From CAZICM01 sp964537685 (GTDB taxonomy: Bacteria > Myxococcota_A > Polyangia > Polyangiales > Polyangiaceae): a stretch of 63,937 nucleotides of DNA. The position numbers and the translations under genes are program-made. Under the pieces are notes generated by a model. The model searched no databases and had not been told where the DNA came from. It saw only the letters and a program-made list of their open reading frames with translations. Numbering within the stretch: position 1 is the stretch's first letter; each line of letters opens with the position of its first letter. The stretch lies in the NCBI GenBank assembly GCA_964537685.1, contig CAZICM010000052.1, positions 1 to 63,937 of the forward strand, read 5' to 3'. This document shows positions 51,100-62,498 of this stretch, piece by piece.

Positions 51100-54000
51100 C
51101 TAGCCGGACACGCCGATTGTGATTCCCAAGTGTTCGCGCAGCCGGAAGTACTGCTCCGACACCGAGAACACCAAGAGCTCCTTGAGCTTGTCCTGAGGCG
51201 GCAAATCGCCGGGCTGCTGAGGCTCCGCCGCAACAATCTTCTTGGCGATTTCAAGATCGCCGCAGAGGAGCAATCCCGTCCGTGCAGATGTGAGATCCAC
51301 ACACTGCACCCAGCGCTTGATATTCGCCTTCGCGCCTTCGGCCAGGAACTTCTTCACAACCATCTTCAGGCCCTCAAGCTGCACGGGCTGCATGAAACCC
51401 CTCAGCGTTGTTGCCGTCGCCGTCACCTGTTTCTCGATATCCGGCGGAGAAGGCACTTCGGGCGCAACCATCTTGATGGCCGCAAACAGAAGCACCGTGA
51501 GCTCCGTCGTCGTCGGGAACAGCGTCTTGATGTAGTGCTCGCCGCGGTACATCGCGAGATGCTTGCCGACGATGAAGGTGAGCTCCTGTGGCGTGAAGCC
51601 CGTCAGCACCGCCTGGCCTGCCACCGACGCGGGCTGCTCGTTCGGAACGGCCACGAGGGCACCCGGCACATCGCTTCGGACATAAAGCAGCGGTGCAGGC
51701 AAACCCAGCACCTGAGCACCCCATCCAAAGGTCCGCGCGAAGGTGACGGTTGACGTCGCCGGATCTTGGCGGAAGCGCGGATCGAGAACAGGCAGCTCTT
51801 TCTTTGCCTGCAGCGTCTGAATCTTCGCCTTCAGCGCAGCAGCCGCGATCATCTCGAAGATCTTGCCGATGTAGATGTTCTCTTCCTCGTGGAAGAGATT
51901 GCGCATCCACTGTTCGTTATCGAGGCGATTGCGCACCTGCAGCATGCCTTGCGGCTTGTAATCATCGAAGAAGCGCTGCTCTTCCTCGTCGGCCTTCCGC
52001 AAAAAAGCCAGCACCGCCGCCACGCACCACGCCGGATCGTAAGCCTTCTTCTCGAGGTAGAGCCGGTAGAGCTTGCGATAGGCATCCAGGCTCGTTGCAT
52101 CGAGTTTGACGATCGCCTGGTACTCAAAGATCGCATCATCGACCTTCTCGAGCCGCTCGAAGAGCTCAGCAAGAATCTGATGCTCCTGGATGTCTTCAGG
52201 CTTGAGCTTTGAAGCCATCCTGAAGGTCTCAATCGATGTCTCCATCTGATTGAGCCGATCGCGGTAGATCAAGCCGAGTGCGTGCCAAAGGCTGAACTCG
52301 AGATCGTTGTTCCCCTTGCCCGCCACGCGATGAAGCATCTTGCGGTAAGCCCGCTCAAGCTGCTTCCACTCTTTGAGGCCGGTGAGGATCTTGTTGATGC
52401 GCTCAAAGGCTTCCAAGAACGATGGATTTAGATCGAGCGCCTCATTGAAGAGCTCAACGGCGCGCTGCTGATCGTCCAACTTGTCGCGGAAGATCTGCGC
52501 CATCGTGAATAGGTAGCGGCTCCTGCGCTCGGGCTGGGGCTCGATGTCCGCGATGCGCTGAAGCGTATCGACCATCTGCGACCACTGGCCCGTCTTTTGG
52601 TAGAGCGTGAGCTGCTTGTGGAGCAGAACGTGGTTGTTCGGCTCCAGCTCGAGAGCCTCCTCGAGAGCTTCAATGCCCTTGGGAAGGTTGTTCTCCTTGT
52701 CGACCCAAATGTCAGCGATCTCGTTCAGCAGCTTGAAGCGCTGCCCGCCATCCACAACGTTGTCGAGAATCTGCCGCTTGTAGTGACAGACCTGTTTCCA
52801 ATCCTTCAGGCTGTCGTACACGCTGACCATCGCCTGAAGCGTCTTCTCGTGCGAAGGCTCAACGGAGAGCGCCTTTTCGAAGTTGTTGATGGCCTGCTTC
52901 GCTTGCCCCTGAGCCTGCTTGATGCAGCCGAGCTTGTAGTAAATCTCGGCTCGCTCTTCGGTTTGCTCTTCGCTGAGCGCTGTCAGCACCTTCTGGTAAT
53001 TCGTCAGCGCGCCGGCCCAGTCGCTGAGCTTGAAGCAAACGTCCGCCAAGCCCCGGATCGTCTCTTGATTGGTCAGATCCAGGTGATGCGCGGCCTGATA
53101 CGCCTTCAGCGCGTTCTCGTTCTTGCCAAGGTTAGAGAGAACCTTGCCGAGCATGTTCTGCAGCCGGTGCTGCTCGGTGCGCTCGCGTTTTCCGCTCTTC
53201 TTTACGAGCATTTCCGCAAGCGGCTCGGCCTTCGCCCACTGCTCGGTCGCGGAATACTCATTGAGCAGAGGCATCGCGGCATCTTCGTTATCGGGATCGC
53301 ATTGCAGCGCGAGCTCGTACGCCTGCACCGCGAGTTCATGCTCGCCGAGCATGTCGTCGCGCAGCTTGCCAAGCTCCACCAAAAGCTTCGCGCGGCCACG
53401 CGGAGCCTCGGTGTTCATCTGCTCCTGATCCAAATACCGCGCGGCTCTATCCCAATCCGCGTTGTCGATCGCAATCACGCGCAGTGCCGCCAAGCTGGGC
53501 AAATGCGCGGGATTCAAATCGAGCGCCATCTCGAAGTGCTCTTGCGCCTGCGGGCGATCGAAGAGCTTCTCGTCGAGCTGCTTACCGATGCGGAAGAACA
53601 TCTCGACGCGCTGCTTGCCGTCGGCGGTGAGCTCAGCGACGCGCTTCATGTAGTCGATCGCTTTGCTCGTGTTGTCCTGCTTCTCGTAAAGCCGCGCCAG
53701 CGCGTCGAGCGACGTGATGTGGCGGTCGTCGAGATCGATGATGTTCAGGTAGGCATCGATCGCCCTATCGAGATCCTGAACTTCCTCGGCGTAGACCTTT
53801 GCCATCAGGCCCCACAGCTCAACCTTCTTGGCGCGGTCGACTGTCGCATTCACATGCCGATCGTAGGCATTCACCAAATCGAGCCACTGCCGCAGCCTGC
53901 GATAACAGCGCTCCAATCCCTCGAGGGCGGACTCGTTGTTCGCATCGATTTCCACGACTTGCTCGAGCCGGACAGCGGCCAAATCGGGCTTGAGGAATTG

Positions 54001-57000
54001 CTCTTCCTGAATGTGAGCAATTTTCATCAGCACATCGATGCGCTCGCGCTCCGTCGTAACGACATCGAGTTGCATCTCGAGCACGCGGACCAGGTCGGGC
54101 CATTGCTTGGTCGTTCCGTAGACGCGCTCCAAGCCGCGCATCGCCGGCAAACTCGCGCTGTCGAGCTCGAGAACCTCGCGGTAAATCTGCCCAGCCTTCT
54201 CGATTTGATTGAGCTCTTTCTCGTAGAAGCCAGACGTGCGGAGCTTCACCGCGGCGATCTGCTCGGCATTGGTGAGCGCCTTTGCCTTGCGCGTGAGAAT
54301 GTCGACCAAATCTTCGATCTGCGACCTGTCGGTATAGATGCGCTCCAGCGCCTCCAGCGCAGGCAAGTGGTACGCATCTACATCGAGCGCCCGCTTGTAG
54401 AACGTGAGGCTGCCATCGACGTCGCTCATGCGCCGCTCCAGCACCTCGCCGAGCTCCGTGTTGATCTCTTTCCGATCAACATCGGTCACGGCCACATTCA
54501 ATGCCTGCGTCAGCGTCGCGCCTTGCTGCTGCCAGTTGCCTGACTTCTTAAAGAAGTTCGCCATCTGGCGAAGCACAGCGACGTTGTTTGGATCGAGAGC
54601 GAGCACCTGCTGGTAGTAGGGCTGCGCGTACTCGGGGTGCCCCAGATCCTCCGCGTACCACTTGGCCAGCCTCAGGCAGAGCGTGATCTTCCGGATCGGA
54701 TCGGACTCGGCCTGCAGCCACCCGTTGACCGACTGAACCAGCTCGGGCCAGCGGTTTGTGGCCTGCGCCATCCGCTCCAAGTAGCGGACGGTGTCCATGT
54801 TGTTGATGTCCATCTCGAAGGCCGTGAACAGCGCGTCAAACGCCTGCTCTTTATCCTCGAGCTGCTCTTCAAATACTTTCGCAACTTTGCGGAGGATGTC
54901 GGTCTTCTCGTTGATGTCATCGCGCGTATCAAGCCGCATCAAGTACAGCTCGACGAGGGGTTCTGCGCGTCCCGCCGCGCCATGCAGCTCTTCGAGTGAG
55001 AAGAATGCCTTGTCGTGCGTATTGTCGATCTCGAGGATCTTCTCGTACGCGGTCGTTGCCTTGTCCTTCTCCTGAACGAGGTTTTCCCAAATCTCGGCGA
55101 CTTCGAGATACTCGCGGATTTGCTCGGAAGGCTGCTCAAACGCAACCGCGCGGCCCATCTTCACATCGATGACTTCAACCCAGCGATCCTCGGCACGCAG
55201 CAGCGTCTCGAGATTCGCCATGGCTTCGAAATCGCGCGGATCGACCGCCAGAAGCTTTCGCCATGCATCGATGGCGTCGTAGGGCTGGTTGAGTACGTTT
55301 TGGTAGGTTGTGCCGAGCTCTCGGTACAGCGCGACCAAGTTCTCAACGGGAAGCACCTGTCCAGCCCGATCCACCGTCTGATGCAGCGAAGTGACGAGCT
55401 CATTTGGATCGTTCCTTCGCCTCCAGATCTCGGCGATCGCGTACAGCGCCTCGAGATTCGCATAATCAATGTCGAGAACGCGGTTGTAGTCGTCGAGCGC
55501 TGAAGAATCCCGCGCAAGCTGATCGTTAAAGAGCTTGGCGCGCCTCAGAAGTACACGAACCCGCTCTTCATCATCGTTGGCGATGTCGTAATGCCTCTCG
55601 AGGACATCGCACAGCTCAGCCCATTGGCCCATTCGCTCATAGAGATTGGCCAGCGCCGCGAGAGCTTCTGCATCTTCGCCGCGCAGCTCGAGCACGCGCT
55701 TCCACGTCTCGATCGAGCCGTTGACATCATTCAGCCGATCCGAAAGCAGATTCGCAATCTTGGCCCGGATGTCCGCTTCCTCGCTGTCGCCCTGCGCAAT
55801 CTCGAGTTCACGATCGAGCACGCCTTTCAGTTCCACCCACGCGCCCTTCACTCCATAGAGCCGCTCAAGCGCTTGGATGGCCTGTTCGTTGTTCTTCTCG
55901 AGCTCATCGAAGATCCTCCGGTAAGCCCGAATGGCGTTGTCGACCTCACCGAGCCGCTCTTCGTAGGTCTGGCCGAGGCGGCTGTAGAGCTCAATCAGCT
56001 CGTATTGCTCCTGCGTCGCCAGCACACGCTGCTCAAGCGTGTGAGCGAGTTCTGGATACTGCTCCAGTGAGGTGTAGATGCGATCGAGATTCGTCAGCGC
56101 TTCCACATCGAGGGCTTCAACACCGAGCACATAGCGATAGGTCTCCTCGGCCTTCGCAACATCGCCCAGCTCTTCCTCGAACACCCGCGCCAGCTTCTTC
56201 CCGATCGAAGTCTGAACACCCTTGTCCTGATGAAGGCCAAGCACGTCCGCATACGCATTGGCGAGCGTTTCCCAGCCTCCGTCTACCTGCCCGCCAAGCC
56301 GTTCGACTTCCTCGAGCGTCTTCTCGTCGGTGGGATATTCCTTGAGCGCCCGCACGTAGACATTCAGTGAGCCGTCGGCCGCGAGAAGCTTCTCTTCGTG
56401 TAGCTCCGCGATGCGGTAGTACATCGCGAGCCGTTCGGAAGGCTCCGCAAGATGCGTCAGCAGCGCCTCGAGCACATGGGAAAGCTTTTCCCACTCACTC
56501 GCGGCCTGATAAAGCGGCTCCAAAATCTCGGCGATCTCGGTCTGCTTGATCCCTGCGCTGAACAGCCCTTCAAGCGCCTCGAGTGTTGCCGTGTGTTCCG
56601 GAGCGGCTGTCAGCACTTCGCGGTACGCAGCGATCGCCGCGTCCAAATCGTTCAGCCGAAGCTGGTGCACTTGGCCCAAGCGGTATTTGAACTCGAGTAT
56701 CTCGTCGGGCGATTGGCCGATTTCAGCCTCACGCGCGAGGATCTGAACCAAGTCGCTCCAGCGCTCGGTCATGCTGAACAAGCGATCGAGCGCACCAACT
56801 GCGGTGTGGTTTTCCGCATCGACTTCAAGAACGCGCCGATAGCGGGCCACTGCATTGTCCACGTCCTCGAGCTGAGTCTCAAAGATCGCCGCCAAACGAA
56901 GCCCGAGCTCAACAAAGCGCATGGGATCTTCGGTCAGCTTATTCAGTTCTTGATCGTAGAGCGCCGCGACGTTCGGCCAGCGATTCACGTACATCGCAAG

Positions 57001-60000
57001 CCGCTCGAGATTCGACAGCGAATCCTCATTCGTGATGTCGAAGGTCACCGCGCGCGCGTACGTATCAAACGCCGACGCGTGATCGTTGAGCGCCTCTTCA
57101 TATAGGCGGGCAATGCGGTGCAGGAGCTCCACTTTCGAGAATGGATCCTCCGCCGCAGTCACCTGCACTTCGAGCACGCTAATGAGTTTCAGCCACTCAC
57201 TGGTCGCGTCATAGATGGGCTCCAAGACCAGAGCCGCACCGAGCGGATCGCGTGTTCCGCTCTTGATGCCCTCGAGAGCTGCCAGCGTTGGAGCATGGTC
57301 GGACTGAAGCTGAAGCAAGTCGCGATACAGCTCGATTGCGCGGGCGATATCGTCGAGGTGCTTCTCGTAGAGTTCCGCAATCCGATACTGATAGCTGATG
57401 CCTTCAGCAGGATCGCCCGCGAGTTCAGCCTCGCGCTGAAGCACGCTGAGGAGCTCCGGCCAGTTTTGCGCGGTTTGGTACAGCACGTCCAACCGGCCCA
57501 GCGCCTGCAAATCATCAGGATCGATCTCGAGAACGCGCTGATAGGTATCGATCGCGGCCGGAACATCGCGGAGCTCGCCTTCGTAGACAGCGCCGATCTG
57601 GTAGTAGATCTGCTTCTTTTCGTCGGGATCTTGAACCAGCTCGACCTTCTTCGAATAGACAGCCAACAGCTCCTGCCACCGCGAGAGGCCGAGGTAGAGC
57701 TTGATAAGCGCATCAACCGCGCGAAGCTCTTCTGGATCTAGCTCGAGCACCTTGTTGTAAACGGTGATCGCGTTGTCGTGCCGTTCGAGCACGTCTTCTT
57801 CAATCGAAGCAGCCTGAAACAGCGCGCCCTTTTTGTCGTTAAGTTCATCGAGAATCTCAGCCTTCTGCTGAAGGATCTGAGACAGCTCGTTGTACCGTTC
57901 AGCCGCCCGGAAAATTCTTTCCAGTGCCTCCGCAGCTCCGAGATTGCGCGTGTCGATCTCGAGCACCTTGCGATAGTGCGCGACCGCACTGTCCATATCC
58001 CCGATATCGCCTTCGTAGACGCGCGCGCTCATCGTAAAGAGCTGGCTTGCGAGCTCTGCATCCGTTTGCTGAGCGGCGAGTCCCTCGAGCACACGGGCAA
58101 GATCCGCAAACCTTCCCGTTGCCCGTGCCAGCCGATCCAATCCTTGCTGCGTCGTGTCCGAGGCCGGATCAAATGCAAGCGCACGCGCATAAGTATCAAA
58201 CGCCGAGTTGAGATCACCGCCGGCGTCTTCGTACAGCGTTGCGATCTGATGAAGCAGTTCGACCTTGCGCGTGGCATCGTCGCTGCGGCGCACTTGAACT
58301 TCATGCACGCCGATGAGTTTTGGATAGTCCCCCGACTGCCGGTACAGAGGCTCCAAAATCTCGGCGATGGTCACCTCATGCTCTTCGAGCTTCCCAAGCC
58401 GCTCAAGGGCACCAAGAGCCTCGGCATTCGCCGGATCGCGCTCTAGCACCTGGCGATAAATCTCAATGGCCTGATCGACCTGGTTCATCTTTGACTCACG
58501 CAGAGCCGCAAGGCGGAGCATGAGCAGAATCTGTTCCTCATCGACGACAGCGAGCTGAAGCTGGGATTCGAGGTTATCGGCCAGCTCCTGCCACATCTCT
58601 TGCCGCGTAAACAAGCCGTCCAGGGCCGTCAGGGCTACATGGCTCGTCTCATCGAGGCTCAGCACTTCGCGGTAGGCAGCAATGGCTTCTTCCGGCTTGC
58701 CAAGCTTGTTCTCATAGACGTCCGCCATGTGGGCGTAGAGCGCCTCGCGATCCTGAGGTTCGCTCGCGAGTTCAATGCGCCTGCGGAACACGCCGATCAG
58801 ATCTGACCAGCGCTCCGTCCGCCGGTAAAGCGCATCCATCGCTGCCAGCGCTTCCTCGTCCGCCGGATCGATCGAAAGCACATGGAGATAATCGTTGGCT
58901 GCGTCATCGATCCGGCCAAGCCGCTCAGCGATGCTGGCGAGGCGCATCCAATACTCGCGTGCCAAACGGGCGTCGCTCAAAGCGCCTGCAATCTCGCCAA
59001 AGATCACGTCGAGCTTATCCCAAGCACCGGATTTCTCAGCGAGCACCTCGAGTTCCGCCCGAGTCTCGGGATTGGAAGGATCATCCTTGAGCGCGCGTGC
59101 TTGCGCATCAAACGCACGGCCCAAATCGTTCAGGCTTTCATCGGCCGTTCGCGCCACTTTGCGGAGCAGCGCAACGCGGCCTGCGGCTTCTGGTTCGGCA
59201 GAAGCCAGAATCTCAAGCGCCTGGATCAACTTCTCCCAATCGCCGCGCCCCTCGTAGATCTCTTGAAGAATCGCGGCAGCCTCGGCTCGAAGCTCCGCAT
59301 TCTCGAGCAATGCCTCGAGGGCAACCCGAGCCGGCTCATTGGCTGGATCGAGGACGAGGATCTCGCGGTAGTTCTCGAGGGCTCCAGCGGGATCATTCAA
59401 GTGCTTCTCGAGCGTCGAGCCCAAGCGGTACTTCAGATCGACGACTTCACCTTCGCCCGCATCAATCTCGATGCGCTTCCGAAGAACGTCGACGTACAGT
59501 TCCCACTCACTTTGCTCACGATAGAGCTTGTCCAGCGCGGCGAGCGCGTGACCGTCCATCGGTTCGTCCTCGAGCACTTGGCAATACGTTGCGATCGCTT
59601 GTTTCGGCTCGTTGATCTGGTTTTCGTAGAGTTCCGCGATGGCGTACAGAATCAGCTTCCGCTCATCGGCGTCCTGCGCCAAATCGCGCTTCTTCTCGTA
59701 GACGCCAAGAAGCTCGGTAAACCGGCCTGTCTCGCGGTAGAGGCGCTCTAGTGCCGCGATCGCATCCGGATTCTCGCTGTCGGTGTCGTACACCGAACGG
59801 AATTGCACAAGCGCTTCATCGACGCGCTTCACTTCATCGAGAAGCACGCGGCCCAAACGCAGCCTCAAGTTGATTGCGAGAGCTGAGTCGCCTTCTTCGT
59901 CAGCCTTTGCAATGGACTTCGAATACGCCGCGATCAGCGCATCCCAGCTTCCCGTAACCCGGGCAGCGCGTTCCACATCCGCGGTGCACTGCTCGTCGCT

Positions 60001-62412
60001 CGGAGCAATTTCAAATGCCGACAAGTAGCGTTCAACGGCCTTTTGGGGCTCCTTCAGCTTCGTTTCGTACAGCCCGGCAACTTCTCGGTAGAGCGCAAGC
60101 TGTGTATCCGCATCCTGGTCGTGGAGCAGCTTCACTTCGATCGCACCAGCGAGACCTTTGGGATTGTTCGACTGGGTATAAAGAGGAATCAGCGCTTCAG
60201 CGGCCGCCAAATGCTTGGCATCGATGCTGAGAACCTTCTCGTAGGCCTTCATTGCGCGATCGGCCTTCTGCTTCTGATCCAGCCACAACTGGGCGATCTT
60301 CATCAGCAGGCTGATCTTCGCGCCATCATCGGTCTCCTTGGCCTCTTGCGACTCAAGGACGCGGATAAACTCGTCCCACTTGCCGCTCTCCGCGTAGAAC
60401 ACTTCAAGGTCATCCCAGCGGCCAAGCTGCAAATACTTCTTTTTGAGCGCTTCTTGAGCTTTGCGCTCCTGCGGATTAATCGCGAGAAGCTGACGCCATG
60501 CCTCAACTGCGGCTTCGTCGTTATTCAGGCGTTCGCCGTAGAGCTGGCCCAGCTTGCCGAGCAGATTCTCTTTGGCCTTCGGATCAAATGTGCTGTCGAC
60601 CTGTTTCTGAAGGACATCCGCGAGAGCCACCCAATCCTTGGCTCTCTCGTGCAGGCCCGCGAGCGCATTGAGCGCCTCGGCGTTGTCGGGCTCGTTGAGG
60701 ATGACCTCATTCCACAGCTCAATACAGACCTCCGGCTTCTTCACGCGCTCCGTGGCAAGCCTTGAGATCTCCAAGAATTTAGCTGCCTTCGATGGGCCGT
60801 CTGGAATCGAGCTGGCCTCGCGCTTCATCAGCCCAATCAGCTTTTCCCAATCGCGCCGCTTCTCATAGCTCTGGCGCAAATAATCAATCGCTACAGCGTT
60901 CTCGCCGTCGATAGCCAACATGGCCTCGTAACACTTCACGGCCTCTGCAGCGTTTGAGAACTTGCCCGTGTAGAGCTCGGCAGCCTTCGAGTAGTAGTCA
61001 ACCTTCTCGACTGGATCTTCGACCGTTTCCGCAAGCTCGACGAGCGTTTTAACGTACTCGTTGTAGCGCTTCGCCTGCTCTTGCTTCTGAGCTTTCGACT
61101 TCAGCTCCTCGATCTTTTCAAGCGAAACAGCAGGCGGAGGCGGCGCCGGCTCGGGTTCAGCGGCCGCAGGCTCCACCGCAACGGGAACCTCAACTTCAGC
61201 CTCTGCCTGCTCTGCAGACTCCTCCGACACATCGACCGCAACATCGACCGCCACGTCTGTACCTCCCTCAGTAGAAGCAGCGCTTCCTTTTGCGCCGCCC
61301 CCTGAAAGCCTTTCGCCAATTTGAGCTTCGAATGCTTCCAAACTCGGATGCTTGGGCGCGAGAGCCGCTAGTGTTTCAAACCAACTCCGAGCACGCCCTA
61401 AATCTCCAATTTGCCGCCAAAGCAGCGTCGCCATCTGCGCCGTAAGAAAGACCGAGCCTTCAGCTCCCTTTAAACAGCGCCCAGCAAGCTCAACGACCCG
61501 ATTCCAGTCGTTGTCCCTGCCGCCCCACAGATCGCGCAAGAACGCAAATGCAGCTTCGTTACCGGGATCGAACTGCAGGGCCTCATCAATGAGTTGGGCA
61601 CCAACTTCAAAGTTCTGGTGACGGCTTGCCCACCGTACGCCGAACTTGAAGGCCAGAGCTCCGCGCTGCCTGCCCCCAAGCGCATCAAGCAGGCGCCGCT
61701 GGGTGTCGAGAATGGCTTGCGCGCGATCTTCCTCGACGAGCAAGTGCTCGAACATAAACGCGGCCTGCCGATCGGCAGGGTTCGCCTCATACGCCCGCGC
61801 AAGCAGCCCCTCGAATTCACTTGCCGCGAAACGCTTCGCAAGCCGTGCGGCCCGCACAAAAAGCTGGGCCTGCACACCCAAATCTGCCTCCGCCTCTGCC
61901 GCCGCAATCAGGGCCGCAATGCGCTCGGCGGCACCGCCTTCATCCGTGATCTGAAGATCTGCGGCGTGAAAGGCGAGTTCTGAAAGCTCCTGCTCACTGC
62001 CAGTGGCAGCCCTTGTGTAGATCGCAGCAGCCTTCTCCAGCTCACCTGCATCCGTGAGCACATTCCCCAGCTCGATCAGCAGGGGCGCGGGAGCAGCACG
62101 GTCACCGAGGCTCCTGAGCTCAAGCTCCAGAAGCTTCTGAACCATGCTGACCTTGCCGAGCTCCCAATAAACAGCACGGGCACTCTCCAGCGCCTGAAAC
62201 AAGACAGGATTTATTTTGAACGCATCCTGAAAGTGTTTAAGCGCTTTTACTGACTGAACAAACTTCGACTCGAGAATCGATCCGAGTCGCAAGTGATAGC
62301 CAGCTTTCGTAGCCGCATCCGTCTCGGATGCGATGCACTTTTCGAGCTCTTCAACGAGGCCCTGCCAATCACTGTACGACTCGAGATGCTTCAGACGCTG
62401 CGCAAGATCCAT
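51100..62412 (-). CDS. Giant TPR protein, AgmK/GltI-like, with degenerate M48-like C-terminus
   Basis: The 3770-residue protein has no signal peptide and so is probably cytoplasmic. A Glu/Ala/Pro-rich linker (near 400-430, EVEVPVAVEPAAAEPEPAP) follows an N-terminal TPR region. Then comes an almost unbroken series of TPR/HAT-like units with a 34- to 38-residue period (e.g. AIAAYREVLSLDETSHVALTALDGLF, AIATYCQVLEDEPMDGHALAALDKLY). The last 380 residues differ. They have a PLLYVRSDVPGALVAVP segment and QELTFIVGKHLAMYRGEHYI, which looks like an M48 peptidase helix whose HExxH zinc motif has been lost. Size, repeats and the neighbouring TPR lipoprotein recall AgmK/GltI of the Myxococcus gliding machinery; identity is not proven. 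GAGG precedes the start. Confidence 0.82.
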   Translation of the reverse strand: MDLAQRLKHLESYSDWQGLVEELEKCIASETDAATKAGYHLRLGSILESKFVQSVKALKHFQDAFKINPVLFQALESARAVYWELGKVSMVQKLLELELRSLGDRAAPAPLLIELGNVLTDAGELEKAAAIYTRAATGSEQELSELAFHAADLQITDEGGAAERIAALIAAAEAEADLGVQAQLFVRAARLAKRFAASEFEGLLARAYEANPADRQAAFMFEHLLVEEDRAQAILDTQRRLLDALGGRQRGALAFKFGVRWASRHQNFEVGAQLIDEALQFDPGNEAAFAFLRDLWGGRDNDWNRVVELAGRCLKGAEGSVFLTAQMATLLWRQIGDLGRARSWFETLAALAPKHPSLEAFEAQIGERLSGGGAKGSAASTEGGTDVAVDVAVDVSEESAEQAEAEVEVPVAVEPAAAEPEPAPPPPAVSLEKIEELKSKAQKQEQAKRYNEYVKTLVELAETVEDPVEKVDYYSKAAELYTGKFSNAAEAVKCYEAMLAIDGENAVAIDYLRQSYEKRRDWEKLIGLMKREASSIPDGPSKAAKFLEISRLATERVKKPEVCIELWNEVILNEPDNAEALNALAGLHERAKDWVALADVLQKQVDSTFDPKAKENLLGKLGQLYGERLNNDEAAVEAWRQLLAINPQERKAQEALKKKYLQLGRWDDLEVFYAESGKWDEFIRVLESQEAKETDDGAKISLLMKIAQLWLDQKQKADRAMKAYEKVLSIDAKHLAAAEALIPLYTQSNNPKGLAGAIEVKLLHDQDADTQLALYREVAGLYETKLKEPQKAVERYLSAFEIAPSDEQCTADVERAARVTGSWDALIAAYSKSIAKADEEGDSALAINLRLRLGRVLLDEVKRVDEALVQFRSVYDTDSENPDAIAALERLYRETGRFTELLGVYEKKRDLAQDADERKLILYAIAELYENQINEPKQAIATYCQVLEDEPMDGHALAALDKLYREQSEWELYVDVLRKRIEIDAGEGEVVDLKYRLGSTLEKHLNDPAGALENYREILVLDPANEPARVALEALLENAELRAEAAAILQEIYEGRGDWEKLIQALEILASAEPEAAGRVALLRKVARTADESLNDLGRAFDAQARALKDDPSNPETRAELEVLAEKSGAWDKLDVIFGEIAGALSDARLAREYWMRLASIAERLGRIDDAANDYLHVLSIDPADEEALAAMDALYRRTERWSDLIGVFRRRIELASEPQDREALYAHMADVYENKLGKPEEAIAAYREVLSLDETSHVALTALDGLFTRQEMWQELADNLESQLQLAVVDEEQILLMLRLAALRESKMNQVDQAIEIYRQVLERDPANAEALGALERLGKLEEHEVTIAEILEPLYRQSGDYPKLIGVHEVQVRRSDDATRKVELLHQIATLYEDAGGDLNSAFDTYARALAFDPASDTTQQGLDRLARATGRFADLARVLEGLAAQQTDAELASQLFTMSARVYEGDIGDMDSAVAHYRKVLEIDTRNLGAAEALERIFRAAERYNELSQILQQKAEILDELNDKKGALFQAASIEEDVLERHDNAITVYNKVLELDPEELRAVDALIKLYLGLSRWQELLAVYSKKVELVQDPDEKKQIYYQIGAVYEGELRDVPAAIDTYQRVLEIDPDDLQALGRLDVLYQTAQNWPELLSVLQREAELAGDPAEGISYQYRIAELYEKHLDDIARAIELYRDLLQLQSDHAPTLAALEGIKSGTRDPLGAALVLEPIYDATSEWLKLISVLEVQVTAAEDPFSKVELLHRIARLYEEALNDHASAFDTYARAVTFDITNEDSLSNLERLAMYVNRWPNVAALYDQELNKLTEDPMRFVELGLRLAAIFETQLEDVDNAVARYRRVLEVDAENHTAVGALDRLFSMTERWSDLVQILAREAEIGQSPDEILEFKYRLGQVHQLRLNDLDAAIAAYREVLTAAPEHTATLEALEGLFSAGIKQTEIAEILEPLYQAASEWEKLSHVLEALLTHLAEPSERLAMYYRIAELHEEKLLAADGSLNVYVRALKEYPTDEKTLEEVERLGGQVDGGWETLANAYADVLGLHQDKGVQTSIGKKLARVFEEELGDVAKAEETYRYVLGVEALDVEALTNLDRIYTSLEQYPELAHTLEQRVLATQEQYELIELYSRLGQTYEERLGEVDNAIRAYRRIFDELEKNNEQAIQALERLYGVKGAWVELKGVLDRELEIAQGDSEEADIRAKIANLLSDRLNDVNGSIETWKRVLELRGEDAEALAALANLYERMGQWAELCDVLERHYDIANDDEERVRVLLRRAKLFNDQLARDSSALDDYNRVLDIDYANLEALYAIAEIWRRRNDPNELVTSLHQTVDRAGQVLPVENLVALYRELGTTYQNVLNQPYDAIDAWRKLLAVDPRDFEAMANLETLLRAEDRWVEVIDVKMGRAVAFEQPSEQIREYLEVAEIWENLVQEKDKATTAYEKILEIDNTHDKAFFSLEELHGAAGRAEPLVELYLMRLDTRDDINEKTDILRKVAKVFEEQLEDKEQAFDALFTAFEMDINNMDTVRYLERMAQATNRWPELVQSVNGWLQAESDPIRKITLCLRLAKWYAEDLGHPEYAQPYYQQVLALDPNNVAVLRQMANFFKKSGNWQQQGATLTQALNVAVTDVDRKEINTELGEVLERRMSDVDGSLTFYKRALDVDAYHLPALEALERIYTDRSQIEDLVDILTRKAKALTNAEQIAAVKLRTSGFYEKELNQIEKAGQIYREVLELDSASLPAMRGLERVYGTTKQWPDLVRVLEMQLDVVTTERERIDVLMKIAHIQEEQFLKPDLAAVRLEQVVEIDANNESALEGLERCYRRLRQWLDLVNAYDRHVNATVDRAKKVELWGLMAKVYAEEVQDLDRAIDAYLNIIDLDDRHITSLDALARLYEKQDNTSKAIDYMKRVAELTADGKQRVEMFFRIGKQLDEKLFDRPQAQEHFEMALDLNPAHLPSLAALRVIAIDNADWDRAARYLDQEQMNTEAPRGRAKLLVELGKLRDDMLGEHELAVQAYELALQCDPDNEDAAMPLLNEYSATEQWAKAEPLAEMLVKKSGKRERTEQHRLQNMLGKVLSNLGKNENALKAYQAAHHLDLTNQETIRGLADVCFKLSDWAGALTNYQKVLTALSEEQTEERAEIYYKLGCIKQAQGQAKQAINNFEKALSVEPSHEKTLQAMVSVYDSLKDWKQVCHYKRQILDNVVDGGQRFKLLNEIADIWVDKENNLPKGIEALEEALELEPNNHVLLHKQLTLYQKTGQWSQMVDTLQRIADIEPQPERRSRYLFTMAQIFRDKLDDQQRAVELFNEALDLNPSFLEAFERINKILTGLKEWKQLERAYRKMLHRVAGKGNNDLEFSLWHALGLIYRDRLNQMETSIETFRMASKLKPEDIQEHQILAELFERLEKVDDAIFEYQAIVKLDATSLDAYRKLYRLYLEKKAYDPAWCVAAVLAFLRKADEEEQRFFDDYKPQGMLQVRNRLDNEQWMRNLFHEEENIYIGKIFEMIAAAALKAKIQTLQAKKELPVLDPRFRQDPATSTVTFARTFGWGAQVLGLPAPLLYVRSDVPGALVAVPNEQPASVAGQAVLTGFTPQELTFIVGKHLAMYRGEHYIKTLFPTTTELTVLLFAAIKMVAPEVPSPPDIEKQVTATATTLRGFMQPVQLEGLKMVVKKFLAEGAKANIKRWVQCVDLTSARTGLLLCGDLEIAKKIVAAEPQQPGDLPPQDKLKELLVFSVSEQYFRLREHLGITIGVSG

Positions 62413-62498
62413 GAGTTCCTCGGCGCTTGGCCCGATTTACGATCGCTTTCAACGGCACACTTGAAACATCCCCCACAACCGCTCCCCCACTGTATTTC

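Noticed and set aside
52597..54543. A 648-codon open frame on the plus strand inside the giant TPR gene, and similar long frames along it
   Set aside because: They are antisense shadows of a repetitive, high-GC coding sequence; they have no ribosome sites and their residues show only a mirror of the TPR repeat.
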